DNA of 64,000 nt from an uncultured Roseburia sp. Lineage in GTDB: Bacteria > Bacillota > Clostridia > Lachnospirales > Lachnospiraceae. The stretch spans positions 1-64,000 of the forward strand of contig CAAELX010000037.1 of assembly GCA_900756925.1 (NCBI GenBank). The letters are read 5' to 3'. The translations under genes were made by a program, and so were the position numbers. Positions 7,729 through 17,388 of this stretch are shown here, in pieces; the stretch's first letter is position 1, and each line of letters opens with the position of its first letter. A model generated the notes under the pieces. The model was given only the letters and a program-made list of their open reading frames with translations, did not search any database and was not told where the DNA came from.

Positions 7729-10242
7729 ATGGATGAAAAGATGATGGCAGATCTGATGCGGACGAACTGGATCTGGACACCGGAGTGGAAGATTACAGAC
7801 GATGAGAAGCCACAGATCGTATATTTCCGGAAGGAGTTTGTGGTTGCGGAGGGCAAAGTGCCGGATACGAAGAAGATCCGCATCACGGCAGATTCGAGAT
7901 ATAAGCTGTATCTCAATGGCAGCTTTGTGCAGGAGGGACCGCAGAAGGCGATGGGCTTAAGGGAGTGGTTCGTGGACGAGGCTGAGGTGGCACCATATTT
8001 AAGGGAAGGGCAGAATGTGGCAGCAGTGGAAGTGCTCCGCTACCCGGCGCCGAACTTCTCAAGCAGTGCGCCGCGCACGAACGATTCGCTGTACCGGACA
8101 GAGATTGCGAACCTGTATGTAGAGGATGTGGAACAGGCAGGAGAAGAAGTGAAGCTGGCAGGAAAATCCGGCTGGAAATGCAGCACCAATAGAACCGTAC
8201 AGATCGTGGGGGAGGATGCACATCCGGCACCGATCCATATACAGGAGCTGGTACACGCTGGCGCAGAGTATGCCGGCTGGATGGAGGCAGGCTTCGATGA
8301 CAGCGGCTGGGCAGATGCGGTGTCGAAAATGTTTTTTGACATACCGTCGGCAGATGCACCGGGCTGCCTGATTCCAAGGACAATTCCGCTCATGCGCTAT
8401 GAGGACAGACAGTTTGAGAAGACCGTATGCTTCAGAGATCCGGGCAGTATCCGGACAAGTGTAAACGAAATGATGAAAATGCAGGCGCTTGGGGTTGGAA
8501 TGTCGATGGAGGCGGCAACGGCAGCAGCCACGAAGGAGATCGGAACGATTGCTGTTTTGGATGGACAGGAGGAGCAGCTTGAAAAATGGAATTGCATGCT
8601 CGCCGGGAAGACGGGTGTGAAGATTCCGGCACATACGACGCAGATTGTGGAGATCTCTGCCGGGACAGAGGAAAACGGTTATCTGCTCTATGCATTTGCA
8701 GGAGGAAAGGGAGCGGAGATCGCAACGCTCTGCTCGGAATGTTATGCCTATCCGCCGGAGGAAGAGGAGAATGCGAGCCCGTACGAGGTAAAGCTGCCGG
8801 TCAAGGGGGACAGGACCGATTATAAGAACGGAAAACTGTTCGGACATACCTCCCGCTATCAGGTCGCAGGATACGGGACCGCAGAGAGACCGGAGCAGTA
8901 CGAACCATACTGGTTCCGTACGTTCCGTTTTATCCAGCTGCGCATCACAACCGGGGAGGAACCGCTCACCGTGTTAAGCTTCTGCTACCGGGCATGTGGC
9001 TATCCGCTGGATGTGAAGACAAGTGTGCAGACCTCGGATCCTTATATGGCATCGATCTGGGAGATCAGCGAGAGAACGTTAAAGCGCTGCATGCAGGAGA
9101 CCTATTTCGACTGTCCGTTCTATGAACAGCTGCAATATGCGATGGATGGACGTTCGGAGATTCTGTATACGTATGCGACCAGCGCAGATGACAGGCTGGC
9201 AAGGCAGGCGATGGAGGCATTCCGTCTGTCACAGAGACCAGATGGTATGACGAATTCGGATGCACCGACGGTGAGAGCGAACCCGATCGTATCATTTTCC
9301 ATTTATTATATTCTGATGGTGCATGACCATATGATGTATTTCGGAGATCAGAAGCTTGTGAAGAAATACCTGCCGAGTATCGATTCCGTACTGAATTTCT
9401 TCGACAGTCATCTGGCTGAGACGGGTCTGGTCGGACATACGGGAGGTCCGATTATGAGAGACCGCTACTGGTCGTTCATCGACTGGTCCACCAAATGGGG
9501 AAATAACGGCGGTGTCCCGGATGCGGTCAACCAGAAGACGAGAAGCCTGACGGCTGAGAGCCTTTTATATATTTACGGTTTGCAGAAAGCGGCAGAGCTG
9601 GCGGAATATATCGGAAGAAAAGATACTGCGGAGGAGTACCGGGAGCGTGCGAGAAAAGTTGCGGAGGCAGTGCAGAAGGAATGCTTTGGCACATATACAG
9701 ATCCAAATGGTAAAGCACACAGACTGCTTCAGGATGGTCCGGGAGTAGATGAATATTCTGTCCACACGCAGGTATTCGGAATTCTGGCAGGCGTTGTCAC
9801 CTCAGCGGAGGGCAAAGAAATGCTGCATGCGACGGTCGGCAATCCGGAGCTCGCACAGGCATCCGTCTCCTTCATGTTCTACCTGTTCCGCGCGATGGAG
9901 ATCTCGGGCTGCTACGAGGAGACCGATGCGCAGTGGAACAGATGGCGTGAGATGGTGGACAATCATTTGACTACATGCGTAGAAAATGATACAGATGAGA
10001 GAAGTGACTGCCACGCATGGGCATCTCTGGCATTGTATGAGCTTCCATCTGTTGTGCTTGGCGTAAGACCGGTGAAGCCGGGGTTTGCACAGGTGCACAT
10101 TGAACCGCAGATGGGCGCATTCACACAGGCATCCGGAGAGGTTGTGACACCGAAGGGAATGGTGCATGTCGAATGGAAGAAGCGGGAAGACGGAACCTGT
10201 GAGATGAGTTATACCGTGCCGGATGGTATTGAGGCAGTATAG
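7729..10242 (+). CDS. Alpha-L-rhamnosidase-like glycoside hydrolase (GH78 type)
   Basis: An 837-aa cytosolic enzyme (no signal peptide) resembling GH78 rhamnosidases, which release terminal L-rhamnose from plant glycosides and pectin side chains. Residues 1-~200 carry the N-terminal beta domain (IRITADSRYKLYLNG, SLYRTEIANLYV). The (alpha/alpha)6 catalytic domain begins near residue 440, with DCPFYEQLQYAMDGRSE placing Asp461 and Glu466 at the expected catalytic site. A C-terminal beta domain contains GVRPVKPGFAQVHIEPQMG. GGGAGGG precedes the ATG by 8 nt. It is followed after 62 nt by a GH3 gene, so the pair likely acts on a rhamnosylated glucoside. Specificity is inferred. Confidence 0.8.
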   Translation: MDEKMMADLMRTNWIWTPEWKITDDEKPQIVYFRKEFVVAEGKVPDTKKIRITADSRYKLYLNGSFVQEGPQKAMGLREWFVDEAEVAPYLREGQNVAAVEVLRYPAPNFSSSAPRTNDSLYRTEIANLYVEDVEQAGEEVKLAGKSGWKCSTNRTVQIVGEDAHPAPIHIQELVHAGAEYAGWMEAGFDDSGWADAVSKMFFDIPSADAPGCLIPRTIPLMRYEDRQFEKTVCFRDPGSIRTSVNEMMKMQALGVGMSMEAATAAATKEIGTIAVLDGQEEQLEKWNCMLAGKTGVKIPAHTTQIVEISAGTEENGYLLYAFAGGKGAEIATLCSECYAYPPEEEENASPYEVKLPVKGDRTDYKNGKLFGHTSRYQVAGYGTAERPEQYEPYWFRTFRFIQLRITTGEEPLTVLSFCYRACGYPLDVKTSVQTSDPYMASIWEISERTLKRCMQETYFDCPFYEQLQYAMDGRSEILYTYATSADDRLARQAMEAFRLSQRPDGMTNSDAPTVRANPIVSFSIYYILMVHDHMMYFGDQKLVKKYLPSIDSVLNFFDSHLAETGLVGHTGGPIMRDRYWSFIDWSTKWGNNGGVPDAVNQKTRSLTAESLLYIYGLQKAAELAEYIGRKDTAEEYRERARKVAEAVQKECFGTYTDPNGKAHRLLQDGPGVDEYSVHTQVFGILAGVVTSAEGKEMLHATVGNPELAQASVSFMFYLFRAMEISGCYEETDAQWNRWREMVDNHLTTCVENDTDERSDCHAWASLALYELPSVVLGVRPVKPGFAQVHIEPQMGAFTQASGEVVTPKGMVHVEWKKREDGTCEMSYTVPDGIEAV

Positions 10243-10304
10243 CGCCAGGATGGCAGCAATCCGGAAACTGTGACAGAAACAGGGAGATAGTAGGAGGAGA
10301 CGAA

Positions 10305-12980
10305 TTGTATACAAGACAGACGACACTTGGAGAATTATTTGAAATCGAAAGCGTAAAGCAGTTTTTAGAGCAGGCAGCACCACAGATGGTGAGCGGACCG
10401 GCGAAGGACTATATGACACCGTTGACATTAGATCAGCTTCTCTCCATGCAGGCGGATGCAGAACCGTTAGTGCAGGCGATTTTGGATGTGGCGAATGGAA
10501 AAGGGACAGACTTTGTGCCGGTTGATCCGAAGACGCAGAAGCCAAAGCTGAAAAAAGGACCGTTCCCGGTCTATGCAGTGGATGAAGTGGATGGAAAAAT
10601 GTATATGATCAATCGCAATTTCGGTGGCTGCATTGCTTTGCAGTTCAGTAAAACGATGAACGAGGAGATTGCAGGGGTGATCACGTATCAAGGAAAGCAA
10701 TGCCACTATTCCTTTACTACCATGGAGCTGATGGGAAATCTCCAGTTCCTCGGCGTCTTTGTACGTGACATGGCAACAGAGTACGAGAAAGAATATACCC
10801 TTCATTTCGAAGGATTCACAGATACGGACGGAAATGTGATGGATCCGGAAGATTTCACCTTCCGGACAGCACCGAAAGGACAGGTGGATCCGGCGTATAC
10901 GGCGCATGATGCCGTAGCACTCCGCGCAGCAGAGGAAGGCATGGTTCTTTTGAAAAATGAAGAGAAGCTGCTTCCACTTGCGGAGGATGCACACATTGCG
11001 CTGTTCGGAGCACAGGATTTCAGAATCGAAGCAGTGGGAGCCGGAAAGATCAACCCGAGATATGTTGTCCGCTTCGGCGAGGCTGTAAAGGAGAGCTCCT
11101 TCGTGGTCGATGAGAGCGCAGAGACGGCCATTCTTGTAATTTCCCGTGCATCTGGTGAAAACTATGACAACGGTGCATTCCGCGGGGAATATTACCTGAC
11201 AGAGGAAGAAGAGCAGCAGATCGCTTCCCTAAAAGAAAAATATAAAAATATTATTGCCATCATCAACTCAGGCTATCCGATGGATGTACGCTGGACGAAG
11301 GATCCGCAGGTGAAGGCAGTCATCTGGACAGGTTTCTCCGGAATGCTCGGAGGACGGGCACTTGTCAATATTTTAAACGGAACGGTCAATCCATCCGGAC
11401 ACCTCACGGATACATGGGCGAATGATTACTATGATATTCCATCCAGTAAGAACTTTTTCATGCCGGATTCCCCGGAGGGAGCGCTGGATGCCGACCACAA
11501 TGTGTGGGTGAACACCGTTTATGAGGAAGATATTTATGTCGGCTACCGTTATTTTGAGACGTTCGGAAAAGAGGTAGCTTATCCGTTTGGATGGGGACTT
11601 TCCTATACGACATTTGAGGTGGAAGGAAAGATGACAGACGACCATACAGTGAAAGCGACTGTTACCAACACCGGAGACCGTGCCGGAAGAGAAGTCGTAC
11701 AGGTCTATGCGAAGGTTCCGGATGGCAAGCTGGAGCAGCCGGAGCGGAGACTGGTCGCATTTGCCAAGACGAAGGAGCTTGCACCGGGGGAGAGCATAGC
11801 GTTAGAGCTTGAAATCCCGGAGAAAAATCTGGTGTCCTTCGATGAGGAGACTTCTTCCTACATCATGGAGGCAGGGGAATACTGTTTTTATATTGGAACC
11901 AATGTAAAAGAAGTGAAGGAAGCCGGAAAGAGGACAGTTGCGAAGCAGCTTGTATACAGGGTTTCTAAAGACTATATGAAGCCGCCGGTTGCATTTACAA
12001 GACTTTCCAAGAAGGATCCTTCCACCTATCCGCAGGGAAGCTTAAGCGGAATCGCAGAAGGGGCACACGGACTTACTTATAAAGGAGAGCGGATGTCTAT
12101 CCCTGACAGGGAGGAGCTTGACGATCCGGAAGTAGACAGCTGGACCGTAGAAGAACTTGCAAGGTTTTCGGTATGTGCAAGTTCCGGCTGGGGCATGCAG
12201 GATGTCGGCGTGGCAGGACGTGTATACAGACTGGAAGGAAGAGATATCCCTTATTATGCGGTTGCAGATGGTAATAACGGCGTGAACATTAATAAGCCAA
12301 ATATCGGTATGCCGACAAGTTCCCTTGTATGCTCCACCTGGGATCCGGAAGTAGCATATGAAGTGGGAAGAGTGATCGCGGAGGAGGCAAAGGAGAATAA
12401 TGTGCAGATGATCCTTGCACCGGCGATGAACATTCACCGCAATCCACTCTGTGGCAGACAGCCGGAATATTTTTCCGAGGATCCGCTTCTTGCCGGAATC
12501 ATGGCAGGAAACCAGAGCAAGGGACTTGAAGACCAGGGCGTAGCATGCAGCGTGAAGCATGTGTGCTGCAACGGTTCAGAGGCGACCAGAAAGAGAAATC
12601 ACAGCATCGTATCCCAGAGAGCACTCCGTGAGATTTATCTGCGGGCTTTTGAGGAGGCATTTGAAGTCCACAAACCGCTTTCCATTATGACGGCTTACAA
12701 TGCATGCAACGGTGTCTTCACGTCCGCAGACGAGGAGCTGATTCAGGGCATTTTCCGTGGGGAGCTCGGTTTCGAGGGCTTCGTGATGACCGACTGGGGC
12801 AGCTACGACTCTGCAGATATCGCAGCCGAGGTTCAGGCAGGCAACTGCTGGCTGACACCGGGAAGCACGGATATGACCTATGTGCAGCCGATCCTTGACG
12901 GCGTGAAGAACGGAACCGTGCAGGAGTCGAGATTACGGCAGAATGTAAAATATATGTACCGCGTTGTGAAGATGGCGTAG
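10305..12980 (+). CDS. GH3 beta-glucosidase with permuted domain order
   Basis: An 891-aa cytosolic GH3 enzyme with reversed architecture. The (alpha/beta)6 sandwich domain comes first (AAEEGMVLLKNEEKLLPL near residue 205, PFGWGLSYTTFEVEG near 428), then a fibronectin III-like domain. The TIM barrel comes last (IPYYAVADGNNGVN, MNIHRNPLCGRQPEYFSEDP), with the nucleophile Asp830 in FVMTDWGS. The same inverted order is known from rumen Butyrivibrio fibrisolvens and Ruminococcus albus enzymes. The start is TTG at 10305, supported by GGAGGAG six bases upstream; no suitable ATG is nearby. It is the second gene of the rhamnosidase operon. Confidence 0.9.
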   Translation: MYTRQTTLGELFEIESVKQFLEQAAPQMVSGPAKDYMTPLTLDQLLSMQADAEPLVQAILDVANGKGTDFVPVDPKTQKPKLKKGPFPVYAVDEVDGKMYMINRNFGGCIALQFSKTMNEEIAGVITYQGKQCHYSFTTMELMGNLQFLGVFVRDMATEYEKEYTLHFEGFTDTDGNVMDPEDFTFRTAPKGQVDPAYTAHDAVALRAAEEGMVLLKNEEKLLPLAEDAHIALFGAQDFRIEAVGAGKINPRYVVRFGEAVKESSFVVDESAETAILVISRASGENYDNGAFRGEYYLTEEEEQQIASLKEKYKNIIAIINSGYPMDVRWTKDPQVKAVIWTGFSGMLGGRALVNILNGTVNPSGHLTDTWANDYYDIPSSKNFFMPDSPEGALDADHNVWVNTVYEEDIYVGYRYFETFGKEVAYPFGWGLSYTTFEVEGKMTDDHTVKATVTNTGDRAGREVVQVYAKVPDGKLEQPERRLVAFAKTKELAPGESIALELEIPEKNLVSFDEETSSYIMEAGEYCFYIGTNVKEVKEAGKRTVAKQLVYRVSKDYMKPPVAFTRLSKKDPSTYPQGSLSGIAEGAHGLTYKGERMSIPDREELDDPEVDSWTVEELARFSVCASSGWGMQDVGVAGRVYRLEGRDIPYYAVADGNNGVNINKPNIGMPTSSLVCSTWDPEVAYEVGRVIAEEAKENNVQMILAPAMNIHRNPLCGRQPEYFSEDPLLAGIMAGNQSKGLEDQGVACSVKHVCCNGSEATRKRNHSIVSQRALREIYLRAFEEAFEVHKPLSIMTAYNACNGVFTSADEELIQGIFRGELGFEGFVMTDWGSYDSADIAAEVQAGNCWLTPGSTDMTYVQPILDGVKNGTVQESRLRQNVKYMYRVVKMA

Positions 12981-13136
12981 AGAGAATGTTTCTGTCTTGC
13001 AAAAAGTGAAGAAAGGTACAAGAACATTACATAAAACTTGGAAGAAAAGCAAAAAATTAGGGCAGCAAACATTGAAGAAAAATGATGCAGGCATTAGAAT
13101 AGGTTTATCAGATATTTAGCACACGGGAGGTCAGAT

Positions 13137-13406
13137 ATGTATTATGTACCAGACGGCACAGAAATGTGCGGATATTATGAATGTAAGGACTGCGGCAGCA
13201 GATTTCTGGATGTGAAAATCGGACCGCAGATCGTCTGCCCATATTGCGGAGAGGAGCCTGATATGGAGATCGGACCAGACGAGGAAATGCCGAAAGTGAC
13301 AGAGTCGGCAAAGCTGATCCAGGTTGTCCGCGGGGCAGAAGAGGTCGAAAAGATGGACACGCTGCTGTCATTGGCGGTGACTGGCGGTGACTTTTCGTGG
13401 ATCTGA
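13137..13406 (+). CDS. Small zinc-ribbon protein of unknown function
   Basis: An 89-aa protein with two CxxC knuckles, CKDC (residues 16-19) and CPYC (34-37), expected to bind one Zn2+. The C-terminal half is acidic, then neutral, and has no recognised domain. GGGAGG six bases before the ATG supports a real gene. Nothing in the neighbouring acetyltransferases explains its role. Confidence 0.75.
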   Translation: MYYVPDGTEMCGYYECKDCGSRFLDVKIGPQIVCPYCGEEPDMEIGPDEEMPKVTESAKLIQVVRGAEEVEKMDTLLSLAVTGGDFSWI

Positions 13407-13491
13407 GAGGGCTGCTGGAAGGGGGAGCTACAGGAAAAAACCCTTCTGATTTTATGAAATTGAAGAAAGGCACAAAATAAGGATAACAAAA

Positions 13492-13977
13492 ATGAATGTA
13501 AAATATGCAACAGCAGAAGATATTGCAGCGCTTGCTGCAGTTGAGGCGGAATGTTTTCCACCTGCGGAAGCAGCAACGGAAAAGGAATTTATTGAGAGAG
13601 TCCGGCATTATGGAAACCACTTTTGGCTGATGTATGAGGAGGAAAAGCTGATTGCATTTGTGGATGGTTTTGTGACGGACGAGCAGGACCTGACAGATGA
13701 AATGTATGAACATGCAGCCATGCACAATGAAAATGGTGCATGGCAGATGATTTTTGGCGTTAATACACTTCCGGGCTACCGCAGACACGGGTATGCCGGA
13801 GAACTGATACGCTGTGCAATCGAAGACGCAAAGAAGCAGGGGCGCAAAGGACTTGTGCTGACCTGCAAGGAAAAGCTGATTCCCTATTATGCGAAGTTCG
13901 GCTTTGCAGATGAGGGCGTGTCTGAGAAATCGACGCATGGAAATGTGGTATGGCATCAGATGCGGCTGACTTTTTAA
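13492..13977 (+). CDS. GNAT family N-acetyltransferase
   Basis: A 161-aa acetyltransferase. The acetyl-CoA loop is PGYRRHGYAGELIRCAIEDA (Q/RxxGxG/A pattern), and the C-terminal LIPYYAKFGFADEGVS and final WHQMRL match polyamine/aralkylamine-type GNATs. The substrate is therefore possibly a small amine, but this is only family resemblance. It starts 85 nt after the zinc-ribbon gene and may be cotranscribed with it. Confidence 0.88.
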   Translation: MNVKYATAEDIAALAAVEAECFPPAEAATEKEFIERVRHYGNHFWLMYEEEKLIAFVDGFVTDEQDLTDEMYEHAAMHNENGAWQMIFGVNTLPGYRRHGYAGELIRCAIEDAKKQGRKGLVLTCKEKLIPYYAKFGFADEGVSEKSTHGNVVWHQMRLTF

Positions 13978-14130
13978 GAAGACTATTATGGAGTATGTGA
14001 ATAAAGGTGCAAGGATATTGTGTAGCTTAAAGTAAAATGAGATCCTCATGAATCCTCAGTTGATATAGAAATCCCAAAAACTTTATGCTACAATAACCCC
14101 ATAAAAGCAAAGACAAAAGAGGGGCGGGTC

Positions 14131-15342
14131 ATGAGCAGAAATGAGAATAATTTTTCGATAAGAGTTTTGGCAAAAGACGATGCGGAACAGTATAATGCAT
14201 TGCTCCGTTATTCGTTTCAGGTGACAGAGCAGGAGCTTGCGGAATCCGGATGGAAGGACGATGAGATCAAGCAGTCGAAGTTCCCAGTGTTAGAGAGGGC
14301 GGATGTGCTCGGATGCTTCAACGGGGAGGAACTGGTGTCGCAGTTCGCTGTCTATCCGCTGGATATGAATATTTATGGGGAGCGTTATCAGGTTGGCTTT
14401 GTGACGAGTGTGTGCACGTATCCGGAGTACACCGGACAGGGCATCATGAAGAAACTGATGAGAAAGAGCTTAACCCGCATGAAGGAAAACAATAAGTCTT
14501 TTGCACTGCTTTATCCGTACTCGATCCCACTTTACCGCAGACTTGGATGGGAAATTATTTCAAATAAAATGACGTATGTAATCAAAGATACACAGGTACC
14601 GCAGAAGATCCGAGAGCCGGGCTATGTCAGACGTGTGGCGTGGGATGACCAGGATTTTAAGCTGCTCCACGGGATGTTTGCAGCGAAGACGCATGGGTGT
14701 CTGTACCGCAATAAGCTGGCATGGGAAGAGTATTTCCGCTGGGACGAGGATGACACGGTCGTTGCGATTTACTACACGGCGAAGGATGTGCCGACCGGAT
14801 ACATGGTGTATATGATCAGTTCGGATATCCTGCATGTCAAGGAAATGATCTATTTAGACCGCGAGGCACAGCTTGGACTGTGGGAGTATATCCACAAACA
14901 CGATTCCATGATCGACGAAGTGCGCGGCAATAATTATTACAGTGAACCGATTGCATTTGAATTGGACGACAGCGATATTAAGGAGACGATCCGTCCGTAT
15001 GCGATGGGAAGAATTATTGATATTGCAGAATTTATCCCGCAATATCACTGTGATCCGGATGGTCCGGGAGGTGTGTTTACCTTTGAGATTGCGGATGAGC
15101 TGCTTCCGTGGAACAATGGCAAGTTTCATGTGGAATTCAAGAACGGAAAAAGCAGCCTCACAGAGGAGACCGCTGGATATTATCTGAAGATGTCGATCGG
15201 GACGCTCACCACGCTTCTGATGGGGTATAAGACTGCGGAATATCTGTGGAACATGGGAAAAATCGAAGGGTCTGCCGCAGCAGTCGGCATTCTCGATGAT
15301 GTGTTGCTGCATGAGATTCCGTATGTGTCGGATTATATTTAA
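14131..15342 (+). CDS. Eis-like GNAT acetyltransferase with C-terminal SCP2-like domain
   Basis: A 403-aa protein of the Eis (enhanced intracellular survival) family. It has an N-terminal GNAT domain (VTSVCTYPEYTGQGIMKKLM as CoA loop, ALLYPYSIPLYRRLGWE), a second GNAT-like domain, and a C-terminal SCP2-type domain (FTFEIADELLPWNNGKFHVE). Mycobacterial Eis acetylates aminoglycosides and lysines; for clostridial homologs the substrate is unknown. GAGGGGCGG precedes the ATG. Monocistronic, ending in a bidirectional terminator. Confidence 0.88.
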   Translation: MSRNENNFSIRVLAKDDAEQYNALLRYSFQVTEQELAESGWKDDEIKQSKFPVLERADVLGCFNGEELVSQFAVYPLDMNIYGERYQVGFVTSVCTYPEYTGQGIMKKLMRKSLTRMKENNKSFALLYPYSIPLYRRLGWEIISNKMTYVIKDTQVPQKIREPGYVRRVAWDDQDFKLLHGMFAAKTHGCLYRNKLAWEEYFRWDEDDTVVAIYYTAKDVPTGYMVYMISSDILHVKEMIYLDREAQLGLWEYIHKHDSMIDEVRGNNYYSEPIAFELDDSDIKETIRPYAMGRIIDIAEFIPQYHCDPDGPGGVFTFEIADELLPWNNGKFHVEFKNGKSSLTEETAGYYLKMSIGTLTTLLMGYKTAEYLWNMGKIEGSAAAVGILDDVLLHEIPYVSDYI

Positions 15343-15351
15343 CAGAAGAAC

Positions 15352-15398
15352 AAAAAGACCGTAACGCTCACAGATTGTGAACAGTTACGGTCTTTTTT
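15352..15398. terminator. Bidirectional terminator between the Eis-like gene and marR
   Basis: AAAAAGACCGTAAC pairs with GTTACGGTCTTTTTT around an 18-nt loop. T-runs flank the stem on both strands, serving both converging transcripts. Confidence 0.92.
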
Positions 15399-15399
15399 A

Positions 15400-15828
15400 T
15401 TACAGAGTCTTCACCTTCTCCGTAAATTTTTTTGCAAAATCCAGGTTCAGCCGGATGAAGGTCTCCTGGTCTTCGGGAGACCAACTATCATAAACGTCAC
15501 TTTCGAACTGGATGACACAGCGGACCGTCCGGTTCATCAGTTCCTGCCCTTTTTCCGTCAGCGTCACACAAGTATTTCTTCCGGTTCCGGCAGAGAGGGT
15601 GAGATAGCCCTCTTTTTCCATCTTTTTCACCGCGGAGTTGATCGTGGACTTTGTCTGCCCGGACTCTTTATAGAGAGCGCTCTGGTTGCAGCTTCCGTTA
15701 TAATGGTCAAAGACATATAACATGTCAAGCTCACTGTCAGAGAGGTTCATTTTCCGAGCAGCCTCGTGGTAAGCGCTGTTAATCGTTCCCAATATATTGT
15801 TGAATTCTTTAAAAACAGATCCCATCAT
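15400..15828 (-). CDS. MarR family transcriptional regulator
   Basis: A 142-aa winged-helix repressor. The helix-turn-helix spans about residues 45-75 (QSALYKESGQTKSTINSAVKKMEKEGYL) and the wing is LTLSAGTGRNTCVTLTEKG. It is the second gene of a two-gene operon: its ATG follows the MATE stop codon directly. It very likely autoregulates through the inverted repeat at 17190-17232 and senses a compound exported by the pump. Confidence 0.92.
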   Translation of the reverse strand: MMGSVFKEFNNILGTINSAYHEAARKMNLSDSELDMLYVFDHYNGSCNQSALYKESGQTKSTINSAVKKMEKEGYLTLSAGTGRNTCVTLTEKGQELMNRTVRCVIQFESDVYDSWSPEDQETFIRLNLDFAKKFTEKVKTL

Positions 15829-17169
15829 TTAAGCGTCCTTTCCATAGCCATATTTCTTCCGGTTTTTGAGCAGGAAGAAAACAGAGACAACAAGTGACAG
15901 AAGTTCTGCGACAAGCACCGCGAACCAGATTCCGTTCGGACCGATTAAGATCGGGAGAAGAATAACGGAGATCACCTGGAACACTAACGTTCTGCAGAAG
16001 GAAATAAATGCCGAGGTAAAACCGTCGTTTAATGCGGTGAAGAAGGACGATGCATACATATTGATACCGCTTACGAGAAAGGAAAGTGAATAAACGGCAA
16101 ACGCATACACGGTCATCTCCAGAAGTTTGGCATCGTAGCTGACGAAGATCATGGACAGCGGTTTTGCGGACAGCTCTGCAAGGGCAGTGAGAACGATCTG
16201 CATGACCAGAATAATCCGCAGGCTTTTGTGCAGCAGGCTTTTTAATTCGTCTTTATTTCCGGCACCGTAGTGGAAACCAGTGATCGGGGCACTTCCCATG
16301 GAATAGCCGATGAAAATAGCGGCAAAAATAAAGGTCACATACATAATAACACCGTAGGCAGCGACACCGTTTGTGCCCAGCAGGCGCATCAGCTGCCAGT
16401 TGTAGAGCATGTTGACAACAGACATGGAAATGTTGGTCATGAACTCGGAAGCACCGTTTGTGCAGGCTTTGAGGATGGCGCTCGTATCCATATGTGTTTT
16501 CCCGAGGCGCAGCCTGCTCTTGTTCGGGAGCAGAAAATAAATAAGCGGCACAATACCACCGATGGACTGGCTGAGGGCGGTTGCGGCAGCAGCACCTGGG
16601 ACGCCGAGCTTAAAGACTGCAATAAAAAGTGCATCGAGAATGACGTTTGTCACACCGGCAATGATCGTGATATAAAGACCGAGCTGTGGGCGCTCAGCGG
16701 TCACCAAAAGGCTCTGGAATACGTTCTGCAACATGAAAGGCACAAGTGCGACCAGAATAATGCGGCCGTACTGGATGCAGTATGGAAGCATGGAGGCATC
16801 GGCGCCTAAGAGACCGGAGATCGGTGCAAGGAAAAGTTCACCGAGAACGGTAAAAAGCAGCCCGACTACGATCAGAACATAGACAAGCAGCGAGAAGATC
16901 TTATTTGCCTTTTGGTGGTTGCCGGTGCCGAGTGTGTAGGCGACAAGCGCGCTACCTCCGGTACCGAGCATGAAGCCAACTGCACCGAAGATCATGAGGA
17001 ACGGCATGACAATGTTGATCGCAGCGAAAGGTTCTGCCCCGATAAAGTTCGAGATAAAGACTCCGTCCACGACACCGTAGATGGAGGTTAAGATCATCAT
17101 GACCATGGATGGAAACGTGAATTTGAGCAGCTTCCCATAGGTGAAGTGCTCGGATAGTGAAATGTTCAT
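15829..17169 (-). CDS. MATE family efflux transporter
   Basis: A 446-aa inner-membrane antiporter with 12 predicted helices in two MatE repeats. The N-terminal GVVDGVFISNFIGAEPFAAINIV and the AAAATALSQSIGGIVPLIYF segment are typical. Members expel cationic drugs or metabolites using Na+ or H+ gradients. GGAGTACC lies just before the ATG. It is cotranscribed with the downstream marR. Confidence 0.92.
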   Translation of the reverse strand: MNISLSEHFTYGKLLKFTFPSMVMMILTSIYGVVDGVFISNFIGAEPFAAINIVMPFLMIFGAVGFMLGTGGSALVAYTLGTGNHQKANKIFSLLVYVLIVVGLLFTVLGELFLAPISGLLGADASMLPYCIQYGRIILVALVPFMLQNVFQSLLVTAERPQLGLYITIIAGVTNVILDALFIAVFKLGVPGAAAATALSQSIGGIVPLIYFLLPNKSRLRLGKTHMDTSAILKACTNGASEFMTNISMSVVNMLYNWQLMRLLGTNGVAAYGVIMYVTFIFAAIFIGYSMGSAPITGFHYGAGNKDELKSLLHKSLRIILVMQIVLTALAELSAKPLSMIFVSYDAKLLEMTVYAFAVYSLSFLVSGINMYASSFFTALNDGFTSAFISFCRTLVFQVISVILLPILIGPNGIWFAVLVAELLSLVVSVFFLLKNRKKYGYGKDA

Positions 17170-17189
17170 AGTGGTACTCCTTAAAAATA

Positions 17190-17239
17190 ATGTCCGAAAT
17201 CGTACTTACTACTATAGTCCGATTTCGGACATACGTCAA
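17190..17239 (-). promoter_or_regulatory. MATE-marR promoter with MarR operator
   Basis: On the minus strand, TTGACG (17234-17239), a 17-nt spacer and TATAGT (17211-17216) form a near-consensus promoter. A perfect 13-bp inverted repeat, ATGTCCGAAATCG (17190-17202) and its complement (17220-17232), brackets the -10 box. One arm fills the -35/-10 spacer and the other covers the start site, the expected position for a MarR repressor. Confidence 0.85.
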
Positions 17240-17303
17240 GAGGGATTATTTTTTACAACTTCAAGAAATGTCTGTGCCGCATTACTGAAAATTGCCATGA
17301 ATT

Positions 17304-17349
17304 AAAAACCCCGGCAAATCTAAAGTCTGACTTTGGATTTGCCGGGGTT
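17304..17349 (-). terminator. Terminator of the GH2 gene
   Basis: AACCCCGGCAAATC pairs with GATTTGCCGGGGTT with a short inner stem-loop. On the minus strand a T-run follows, 40 nt downstream of the GH2 stop codon. Confidence 0.9.
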
Positions 17350-17388
17350 GCATTGTGATTATAAAATTTTAAAATCTAAAGATTTGTC

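Noticed and set aside
8059..8847. Long minus-strand open frame inside the rhamnosidase gene
   Set aside because: It is a shadow of the strongly supported plus-strand gene; its translation is Cys/His/Arg-rich and matches nothing.
13108..14049. Minus-strand 313-codon open frame across the zinc-ribbon and GNAT genes
   Set aside because: Both plus-strand genes have good ribosome binding sites and recognisable motifs; the antisense translation does not.
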